Positions 1 to 5,679 of a stretch of 5,741 nucleotides of DNA are shown in pieces (within the stretch, counting starts at the first letter, position 1; every line of letters begins with the position of its first letter). Source of the DNA: JAEMQF01 sp049297615 (lineage in GTDB: Bacteria; Pseudomonadota; Gammaproteobacteria; Burkholderiales; Burkholderiaceae_C); assembly GCA_049297615.1 (NCBI GenBank), contig JBAQUQ010000373.1:1-5741 (forward strand), given 5' to 3'. Position numbers and translations under genes: made by a program. Under the pieces are notes generated by a model. The model searched no databases. It was given only the letters and a program-made list of their open reading frames with translations, and was not told the origin of the DNA.

Positions 1-1
1 C

Positions 2-57
2 GACTTGACCACCGTCGGCGTCTGCGTGGCATGCGCCACGCCGCCGGTGGACAAGTC
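2..57. repeat. Long imperfect inverted repeat (hairpin) with GACTTG ends
   Basis: The outer arms at 2-13 (GACTTGACCACC) and 46-57 (GGTGGACAAGTC) are inverted copies with one mismatch. The inner arms GCGTGGC (24-30) and GCCACGC (35-41) are perfect around the 4-nt loop ATGC. Between them, CGGCG (16-20) can pair with CGCCG (42-46), leaving two 3-nt bulges on the left. This is far more self-complementarity than coding DNA normally shows. It may extend to the left beyond the window. Its function is unknown: it could be a mobile-element remnant, a recombination footprint or a terminator-like fold. Confidence 0.7.
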
Positions 58-78
58 TGCGCAGGAGCTTTGCCATCC

Positions 79-95
79 GACTTGAAATTCAAGTC
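79..95. repeat. 17-bp perfect palindrome built from GACTTGAA
   Basis: GACTTGAA (79-86) and TTCAAGTC (88-95) are perfect inverted copies around one central A. The same GACTTG/CAAGTC core also ends the larger inverted repeat at 2-57 and recurs at 119-124. The palindrome sits inside the apparent end of HsdS TRD1, where one frame reads SDLKFKSK, so a coding coincidence is possible for this copy taken alone. Confidence 0.6.
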
Positions 96-1034
96 CAAAC
101 CCGTCCGCGGGATGGGGTCAAGTCCAATTCGGATCAGTTCGGCCGACTCGCGATACCGATTCCTCCGATCAATGAGCAAGCCGCAATCGTGCGGTTTCTC
201 GACTGGGCCAACGTGCGGCTGGAGCGGGCGATCCGGGCGAAGCGGAAGGTGATCGCGCTGCTCAATGAGCAGAAGCAGTCCATCATCTATCGCGCCGTCA
301 CCCGTGGCCTCGACTCCTCCGTCCCGCTCAAGCCGTCCGGCGTTTCCTGGCTCGGCGATATTCCGCAGCACCGGGAGATGCGGAAGCTGAAGCGCCTAAC
401 GCGTTTCGTGAACGGCTTGCCGTTCAAACCCGGAGATTGGAAGGCGGCGGGGGTCCCCATCATTCGCATCCAGAATCTCAATGGATCTGATGAATTCAAC
501 TACACCAATCGAAGCGATCTCCCAGAAGGGTTGCTGATTCACGCTGGGGACTTGATGTTTGCGTGGTCTGGCAACCGCGGCACGTCCTTCGGACCGTTCG
601 AATGGACCAGAGAGTTCGCCGGCTATTTGAATCAGCACATCTTCAAGCTTGTAGGCTTCATACTGCCCAAGCGCTACTTCTACTATGTTCTTCGTGCCGT
701 TACGCGCCACGTTGAGGAACAGGCCGGTGGCATCATTGGCTTGGTACATGTCACCAAGCCCGAGCTTGGATCCGTCCAAGTCCCGCTCGCTCCCCCAGTC
801 GAGGCGGAGGCGATCGCGCGACATATCGATTCGGAGACTGATGCAATCAATACCACCATTGCCCGCCTCGAACGCGAGATTGAACTCCTGCGCGAATACC
901 GCACTCGCCTTGTCGCCGATGTGGTGACCGGCAAGCTCGATGTGCGCGAAGCGGCGGGGCGACTGCCCGTCGAAGCGCCGCACGACACGGCCGAGCACGC
1001 CGCCGACCTGAGCGACGAGGCCGAACCTGCTGAC

Positions 1035-1041
1035 GAGGAGG
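1035..1041 (+). promoter_or_regulatory. Strong ribosome binding site for hsdR inside the end of hsdS
   Basis: GAGGAGG lies 7 nt before the ATG at 1049. It is a near-perfect Shine-Dalgarno sequence, and it sits within the Glu/Ala-rich last codons of hsdS. Together with the ATGA overlap it fixes the hsdR start and points to coupled translation of the two genes. Confidence 0.75.
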
Positions 1042-1048
1042 CCGCCGC

Positions 1049-3663
1049 ATGACCACCGACACCAGCGAGAAGGGCCTCGAAACGCTGATCGTGCGGCACA
1101 TGACCGGCACGGACGGTCTCTCCGTCGCGCCGAACATGGTCGCCAGGCCGCCGCTACCCTACGGCGGCACGGGATACACGGCGGGCAGCGCGCTGGACTA
1201 CGACCGCGCCCACGCGCTCGACGTGGCGCAGCTCTTCGCCTTCCTGCGCGCCACGCAGCCCGAAGCCTTCAAGAAGCTGGCGATGGCCGATCCGAACGAC
1301 ACCAAGAACATCAACCGGATCAAGTTCCTTACACGGCTTTCGACTGAATGCGGCAGCAAGCGCGGCGTCATCGACGTGTTGCGCAAGGGCATCGAGCATC
1401 ATCCAGCGGGACATTTCGACCTGTTCTACGGCACGCCCTCACCCGGCAACGCCAAGGCCGAGGCGCTGCACGCGCAGAACCGCTTCTCGATCACGCGCCA
1501 GCTCGCCTACAGCATGGACGAGACGCGCCGTGCGCTCGACCTGGGGCTGTTCATCAACGGGTTGCCCATCGCCACCTTCGAGCTGAAGAACAGCCTCACC
1601 AAGCAGACCGTCGAGGATGCCGTCGAGCAGTACCGGCGCGACCGCGACCCGCGCGAGCGGCTGTTCGAGTTCGGCCGCTGCGTGGTGCACTTCGCGGTGG
1701 ACGACAGCGAGGTGCGGATGTGCACCGAGCTGGCACGATCCTCGACGACCAGATTCAAAGGGCCATCAAACAATTCATGCAGGTGGGTGCGACCGTGGGC
1801 CATGCGGAACATTCGGGCGACCTGCGCAAGTTCATTGAACAAGGCAAGAAGATCATCGTCTCGACGGTGCAGAAGTTCCCGTTCATCCTCGACGAGATCG
1901 CGCTCGATGCCGGCAAGACCTTCGCCATCGTCATCGACGAAGCGCATTCGAGCCAGGGCGGCAAGACTTCGGCGGCGATGAGCGAGGCGCTGGGCGCGCC
2001 GACGGACGATGAAGACGCGGGGCCCGACCCCGAAGACACCGTGAACGCGGCGATCGAGGCGCGCATGGCGGCACGCAAGATGCTGGCCAATGCGAGCTAC
2101 TTCGCTTTCACCGCCACGCCGAAGAACAAGACGCTGGAGATGTTCGGCGAGCCGCTGCCGCCCGACGCGCAAGGCAAGGTCAGGCACCGGCCCTTCCACC
2201 GCTACACGATGAAGCAGGCGATCGAGGAATGCTTCATCCTCGACGTGCTGAAGGCGTACACGCCGGTGCACAGCTACTACAGGCTCATCAAGAAGACCGA
2301 GGACGACCCGGAGTTCGACACCAAGAAGGCGAAGAAGAAGCTGCGCCGGTACGTGGAGAGCCACGACCACGCAACCCGGCTCAAAGCCGAGATCATGGTC
2401 GACCACTTCCACGAGCAGGTGCTGGCTGCCGGCAAGATCGGCGGGCAGGCGCGGGCGATGGTCATCACGAGCGGCATCGAGCGGGCGATCCAATACTTCC
2501 ACGCCTTCAAGGCGTACCTGATCGAACGCAAGAGCCCGCACCAGGCGATCGTCGCGTTCTCGGGCGAGCCCGAGTACGGCGGTGCGAAGGTGAGCGAGGC
2601 GTCGCTGAACGGATTCTCGAGCGAAGATATCGCTGCCAAGATCAAGACCGACCCGTACCGCTTCCTGATCTGCGCCGACAAGTTCCAGACCGGCTACGAC
2701 GAGCCGCTGCTGCACACGATGTACGTCGACAAGCCGCTGGCGGGAATCAAGGCGGTGCAAACCCTCTCGCGCCTGAACCGTGGGCACCCGCAGAAGCACG
2801 ACTGCTTCGTGCTCGACTTCCAGAACAACAGCGAGGCGATCACGTTCGCATTCCAGGACTATTACCGCACGACGCTGCTGGCCGAGGAGACCGACCCGAA
2901 CAAATTGCACGACCTGAAGGCTGCGCTCGACGCTGCGCCGGTGTACTCGGCCGAACAGGTGCAGCAGGTGGTGGCGTTGTTCCTTGGCGGCGCGGACCGG
3001 GACAAGCTCGACCCGATCCTCGATGTGTGCGTAGCGGTCTATGTAGACAGGCTCGACGAGGACAGCCAGGTGGACTTCAAGGGCAAGGCCAAGGTGTTCT
3101 GCCGCACCTACGCCTTCCTCTCATCGGTGATTCCGTACAGCAACGCGCCGTGGGAGAAGCTCTCGATCTTCCTCGATCTGCTCACGCCCAAACTGCCGGC
3201 GCCGCAGGAGGAAGACCTCGCCAAGGGCATCCTCGAAGCCATCGACATGGACAGCTACCGCGTCGAGAAGAAGGCGGCGATGAAGATTGCCTTGGTGGAC
3301 ACGGACGCCGAAATCGAGCCGGTGCCCACGGATGCGCACGGCTACAAGCCCGAGCCCGAGATGGACCGGTTGAGCAACATTCTCAAGACATTCAACGAGC
3401 AGTTCGGGACCTTGTTCGCCGACACCGATCGCGTCGCAAAGCGGATCCGCGACGACATCGCGCCCAAAGTCGCCGCGGACGCGGCCTACCAGAATGCAAA
3501 GGAGAACACGCCGCACACCGCACGCATGGCGCACGACCAGGCGCTGGCCAAGGTGATGCAGCATCTGCTGAAGGGCGACACGCAGGTGTACAAGCAGTTC
3601 GTCGAGAACGAGTCGTTCAAGCGGTTCGTCGGCGACATGGTGTTTGCGATCACGAGTCCGTGA
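1049..3663 (+). pseudogene. hsdR: Type I restriction subunit HsdR, disrupted by an out-of-frame internal deletion
   Basis: HsdR is the ATP-driven DNA translocase and nuclease of type I R-M complexes. The first 228 codons (1049-1732) form the nuclease domain: D164 followed 14 residues later by E178-L-K180 (DLGLFINGLP, FELKN) matches the PD-(D/E)XK layout, and the segment ends LFEFGRCVVHFAVDDSEVRMCTEL. Homology then jumps to another frame at about 1735, starting TILDDQIQRAIKQF, the segment that normally follows the TDR of motif Ia. Downstream are the DEAH box (1936-1947), TATP of motif III (2110-2121), motif IV-like MVITSGIERA (about 2458-2490), CADKFQTGYD (2671-2700), motif VI-like QTLSRLNR (2758-2781) and the helical C-terminus. 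No GxGK(S/T) Walker A loop exists in either part. The two parts total about 870 residues against roughly 1,000 usual for the family. A 310-residue product with a scrambled tail could still be made, ending at 1981. ATG 1777 could restart the C-terminal part, but without the P-loop it should not act as a motor. Confidence 0.88.
1730..1740 (+). other. Deletion junction within hsdR
   Basis: This is the point where HsdR homology passes from the frame ending in codons GAG CTG (MCTEL, codon end at 1732) to the frame reading ACG ATC CTC GAC GAC (TILDD, from 1735). The frame change means the lost DNA was 1 modulo 3 in length. From the family pattern I estimate roughly 390-440 bp lost. It spanned the linker after the nuclease domain, the FPRYHQLD-type region, Walker A and motif Ia. 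The exact breakpoint cannot be set without an intact relative. Confidence 0.75.
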
Positions 3664-3706
3664 AAGAAGCAGTGGTAGCTGGAGCGGGTTGCCTCGGCGT
3701 TAGGGT

Positions 3707-3736
3707 TTGTTTTACGAAGTTGATCTAACCTAAAAT
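3707..3736 (+). promoter_or_regulatory. Candidate sigma-70-like promoter for the Fic gene
   Basis: TAAAAT at 3731-3736 matches the TATAAT consensus at five of six positions. TTGTTT at 3707-3712 could act as a weak -35, with an 18-bp spacer. Transcription would begin near 3743 and leave a leader of about 28 nt before the ATG at 3771. The -10 overlaps the left arm of the palindrome at 3727-3759, so a protein bound there would block polymerase. The -35 is poor, so this is a candidate only. Confidence 0.4.
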
Positions 3737-3759
3737 AACGCCCACCGCTAATTTAGGTT
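3727..3759. promoter_or_regulatory. 33-bp imperfect palindrome, candidate operator ahead of the Fic gene
   Basis: The perfect 8-bp arms AACCTAAA (3727-3734) and TTTAGGTT (3752-3759) flank 17 bp that continue the symmetry at four more positions per half (TA and CG steps), centred on 3743. The AT-rich arms contrast with the GC-rich surroundings. The site ends 11 bp before the Fic start, and the Fic protein carries a C-terminal winged helix, so binding by its own product is the simplest reading. A weak attenuator hairpin is a less likely alternative. Confidence 0.6.
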
Positions 3760-3770
3760 CCCTCCCTCTG

Positions 3771-4949
3771 ATGCAGCGCGCCCTGCAAGGCCGATATCTC
3801 AAAGTTGCCGCCGCCGGCGAAGCCTTCAAGGCCTTCGTCCCGGTGCCATTGCCGCCGCGCCCGGCGATCGACTGGACGCCGGCGCTGCGGAGTCGCTTCG
3901 ACGCCGCGCTGCTCGCACTCGGCCGGCTCGATGCGGTGACCGACCTGCTGCCGAACGCGGCGTTGGTGCTGTACAGCTTCGTGCGCAAGGAGGCGGTGCT
4001 GTCGTCGATGATCGAGGGCACGCAGTCCTCGCTCGCCGACCTGATGTTGTTCGAGCTGGACGAGCAACCGGGTGTGCCGTTGGAGGATGCGCGCGAAGTC
4101 AGCCGCTGCGTGGCGGCGCTGGAACACGGCATCGTGCGGCTGCGCGGCGGTTTTCCGCTTTCATTGCGCCTGATACGCGAAGTGCACGAGGTGCTGATGG
4201 GCCGTGAAGGGCGCGGCGCCAAGTTGACGCCGGGCGAGTTTCGGACCAGCCAAGTATGGATGGGTGGCACGCGGCCCGGCAACGCGGTGTTCGTGCCGCC
4301 TCCGGCGAACGAGCTTGGCGAATGCCTGAAGCACTTCGAGCGCTTCCTGCACGACCTGCCCGAGGCAACCCCGCCGCTGGTCAAGGCCGCGCTGGCGCAC
4401 GTGCAGTTCGAAACCATCCACCCGTTCCTCGATGGCAACGGCAGGGTCGGCCGCCTGCTGATCGCGCTGCAACTCGCTGCCGACGGTCTGCTGCGCGAAC
4501 CGCTGCTGTACCTGAGCCTGCATTTCAAGGAGCATCGGCAGAACTACTACGAGCTGCTGAATGCGGTGCGTCTGTCGGGCAATTGGGAAACCTGGCTGGA
4601 GTTCTTTGCCAATGCCGTGCTGGCGAGCGCCACGCAGGCTGCCACGTCGGCGAAGCGTCTGCTGGAGTTGGCCTCGGCCGACAGCCAGCGGATCGCCGGC
4701 GTCGGCCGGGCTGCGGCGTCTGCGCTCGCGATCCATCAGGCCCTGCAGCACAAGCCAATCGCCACCGCCGCGTCGCTGGCTGCCGCCACCGGCCTCACGC
4801 CTGCCACCGTGAACAAGGCGCTGGCCCACCTGGAACGCATCGGTGTGGTGACCGAGCTGACGCGCAAGCAGCGCGGCCGCGTGTTCAGCTACACACGCTA
4901 CGTCGGCATCCTCAACGAAGGCATGGCCTTGCCGGGTAGGGGCCGATGA
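3771..4949 (+). CDS. Fic family protein, class II (N-terminal inhibitory motif) with C-terminal winged helix
   Basis: This intact 392-residue protein belongs to a family that usually transfers AMP from ATP to a hydroxyl side chain of a target protein. An N-terminal Fic_N-like region (about 1-110) carries S78-S-M-I-E82-G83, which fits the (S/T)xxxE(G/N) inhibitory motif whose Glu blocks productive ATP binding. The Fic core follows: LTPGEFRTSQVWMGG and NAVFVPPP (about 152-178) fit the target-binding flap, and H217-PFLDGNGRVGR-228 is a complete HxFx(D/E)GNGRxxR loop with catalytic His and both Arg. Residues about 315-375 form a winged-helix-like domain (AASLAAATGLTPATVNKALA). The length is close to that of the Shewanella oneidensis SoFic type. 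No Shine-Dalgarno sequence precedes the ATG (the bases before it are pyrimidine-rich), but the start fits the family N-terminus (RYLKV). It is the first gene after the broken hsdR, with its own promoter and operator candidates. Its target is unknown. Confidence 0.9.
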   Translation: MQRALQGRYLKVAAAGEAFKAFVPVPLPPRPAIDWTPALRSRFDAALLALGRLDAVTDLLPNAALVLYSFVRKEAVLSSMIEGTQSSLADLMLFELDEQPGVPLEDAREVSRCVAALEHGIVRLRGGFPLSLRLIREVHEVLMGREGRGAKLTPGEFRTSQVWMGGTRPGNAVFVPPPANELGECLKHFERFLHDLPEATPPLVKAALAHVQFETIHPFLDGNGRVGRLLIALQLAADGLLREPLLYLSLHFKEHRQNYYELLNAVRLSGNWETWLEFFANAVLASATQAATSAKRLLELASADSQRIAGVGRAAASALAIHQALQHKPIATAASLAAATGLTPATVNKALAHLERIGVVTELTRKQRGRVFSYTRYVGILNEGMALPGRGR

Positions 4950-4958
4950 GGCGCGTTG

Positions 4959-4980
4959 CCGCTGTATTCACAGCGGGTTT
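4959..4980 (+). terminator. Hairpin between convergent genes, possible terminator of the Fic gene
   Basis: CCGCTGT (4959-4965) and ACAGCGG (4970-4976) form a perfect 7-bp stem with a 4-nt loop ATTC, followed by GTTT. It begins 10 bp after the Fic stop codon and covers the stop codon of the opposing membrane-protein gene. The T run is short and the opposite strand has none, so as an intrinsic terminator it would be modest and mainly useful to the Fic transcript. Confidence 0.45.
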
Positions 4981-5504
4981 GGCTGCGTCATGGTCTGCCG
5001 GCCACGCCCCGCCCCAACCCCCGGCGCCAAGCGCGGCTGCGCGCCGAGCCAATACAGCGCATTGGCCATGATGCAAAAGCCGGTCGCGGCGAACCAGAGC
5101 ATGGCCGCGCCGACGAAACCGGTGAACGCCAGCCACCAGGGGCTGTGCAGCAGGGACAGGCTTGATGCAATCAGCAGGTTCATTCCCACGGCGAGGTAGA
5201 TGCGCCGCTCGAGGTACCACAGGTCAGTCTGCATGAAGTACAGGTCGCCTTGCTTCCAGCCGGGGCGGGCGAGCCTTGGCTGGAAACCGAGCCGGGCCAG
5301 GACGTTGCCGACGGCGCAGAAACCCGTCAGCGCGACGACGATCGACGACAGCGCCGCCGCCACGACGCCGAGCACCCACAGCGGGTGCAGCACGGCGGCC
5401 AAGGCGGTCGCGCCGAGCAGCACCGCGCCGGCGATGAACCAGACGCTGCGTTCGATGTACCAGCTATCGGTGGGGACGATGTAGAAGCGCTTCGGGTTTG
5501 CCAT
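4968..5504 (-). CDS. Small membrane protein with two tandem DUF2892 (YgaP-like) units
   Basis: This 178-residue protein is read from ATG 5504 (MANPKRFYIVPTDSWYIERS). Two homologous units repeat at an exact 81-residue offset: T12-D-x-W-Y-I-E-R and T93-D-L-W-Y-L-E-R, then TGFC at 60 and 141, then QPRL at 75 and 156. Each unit has hydrophobic stretches of one to two membrane helices (about 21-69 and 102-152). The ER...G...GFC pattern resembles the DUF2892 / YgaP transmembrane domain, whose role is poorly known; in YgaP it anchors a rhodanese, and no rhodanese is present here. An inner-membrane location is inferred. The frame stays open upstream to an ATG at 5603, but that extension is Arg/Ala-rich and unlike the repeat, so the later ATG is preferred even though its Shine-Dalgarno sequence is weak. 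The gene converges on the Fic gene (18 bp apart) and diverges from the gene at 5680. Confidence 0.75.
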   Translation of the reverse strand: MANPKRFYIVPTDSWYIERSVWFIAGAVLLGATALAAVLHPLWVLGVVAAALSSIVVALTGFCAVGNVLARLGFQPRLARPGWKQGDLYFMQTDLWYLERRIYLAVGMNLLIASSLSLLHSPWWLAFTGFVGAAMLWFAATGFCIMANALYWLGAQPRLAPGVGAGRGRQTMTQPNPL

Positions 5505-5613
5505 GGCCGTGCTGCTGACTGCTGCGATTTCGGCGATCGTGACCGCGAGCACGCCCTCGCGCCTTGTTCCTGCGCAAGCCTGGCGAGCGGACCGCGCGCC
5601 CACAATCGCAAGG

Positions 5614-5629
5614 CCGGCGCAGGCGCCGG
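5614..5629. repeat. GC-rich 16-bp palindrome in the divergent intergenic region
   Basis: CCGGCGC (5614-5620) and GCGCCGG (5623-5629) are perfect inverted copies around AG. The site lies between two divergent genes, about 110 bp from the membrane-protein start and 51 bp before the ATG at 5680. It could be an operator, but short GC palindromes arise easily in DNA of this composition. Confidence 0.35.
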
Positions 5630-5673
5630 TCAGACGATCAAACGATCAATCGGTGGAACGGTCAAAGGGTCAA
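5626..5673 (+). repeat. Array of about six imperfect 8-bp tandem repeats, consensus ACG(A/G)TCAA
   Basis: Read in an 8-bp register from 5626, the units are CCGGTCAG, ACGATCAA, ACGATCAA, TCGGTGGA, ACGGTCAA and AGGGTCAA. Units two and three are identical, and GGTCAAAG repeats exactly at 5660-5667 and 5668-5675. The array ends 6 bp before the ATG at 5680, and its last unit contributes the AAAGGG that may serve as the ribosome binding site. It may arise from slippage or be a set of protein-binding direct repeats. An 8-bp period does not match one helical turn, which weakens the protein-binding idea. Confidence 0.6.
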
Positions 5674-5679
5674 AGCCAG

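Larger units (their letters stand above)
1..1052 (+). pseudogene. hsdS: Type I restriction specificity subunit HsdS, 3' part, apparently frameshifted near 132
   Basis: HsdS selects the DNA target of a type I R-M complex through two target recognition domains (TRDs) separated by helical conserved regions. The 5' end lies outside the window. From about 150 to 1052 one frame reads cleanly. It holds the central conserved region (PPINEQAAIVRFLDW, then VIALLNEQKQ and AVTRGLD, about 162-315), a complete TRD2 (about 340-780, beginning SWLGDIPQ), the second helical region (PPVEAEAIARHIDSETD to TGKLDVREA, about 795-950) and an acidic Ala/Glu/Asp tail. The end of TRD1, FKSKPVRGMGSSPIRI, lies in another frame (88-135) and should continue into DQFGRLAIPIPP, which is read from 132. 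The sequence is therefore one base short (modulo 3) near 130-133. A start at the GTG at 189 would fall inside a conserved helix and is not credible. The stop overlaps the hsdR start. The family assignment is secure; inactivation is inferred from the frame break. Confidence 0.8.

Noticed and set aside
189..191. GTG at 189 as the true start of a short HsdS
   Set aside because: It codes for the Val inside the conserved helix AAIVRFLDW. Family homology continues upstream of it in the same frame and then in another frame.
1507..2910. A 467-codon open frame on the minus strand opposite hsdR
   Set aside because: It mirrors the codon bias of the plus-strand hsdR gene, is very rich in Arg, Val and Leu, shows no recognisable domain, and lies opposite clear helicase motifs.
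1049..3663. Programmed frameshifting joining the two hsdR frames
   Set aside because: A slip by one base would not restore the missing Walker A segment, and no slippery heptamer is visible at the junction. A deletion explains both the missing domain and the frame.
3664..3720. Intrinsic terminator after hsdR
   Set aside because: The T-rich stretch at 3706-3713 is not preceded by a convincing GC-rich stem. Only scattered short complementarities were found.
2229..3728. A 499-codon plus-strand open frame overlapping hsdR in another frame
   Set aside because: Its composition is Arg/Gly/Ala/Pro-rich with no domain, while the hsdR frame over the same bases carries motifs IV to VI. It is a shadow of GC-rich coding DNA.
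4161..4829. Minus-strand open frames opposite the Fic gene
   Set aside because: They overlap the intact Fic motifs, have Arg/Gln-rich low-information sequence and no plausible start context.
5505..5603. A longer form of the DUF2892-type protein starting at ATG 5603
   Set aside because: The extra 33 residues are Arg/Ala-rich, do not match the repeat unit and have no clear ribosome site. The ATG at 5504 sits directly before the first unit.
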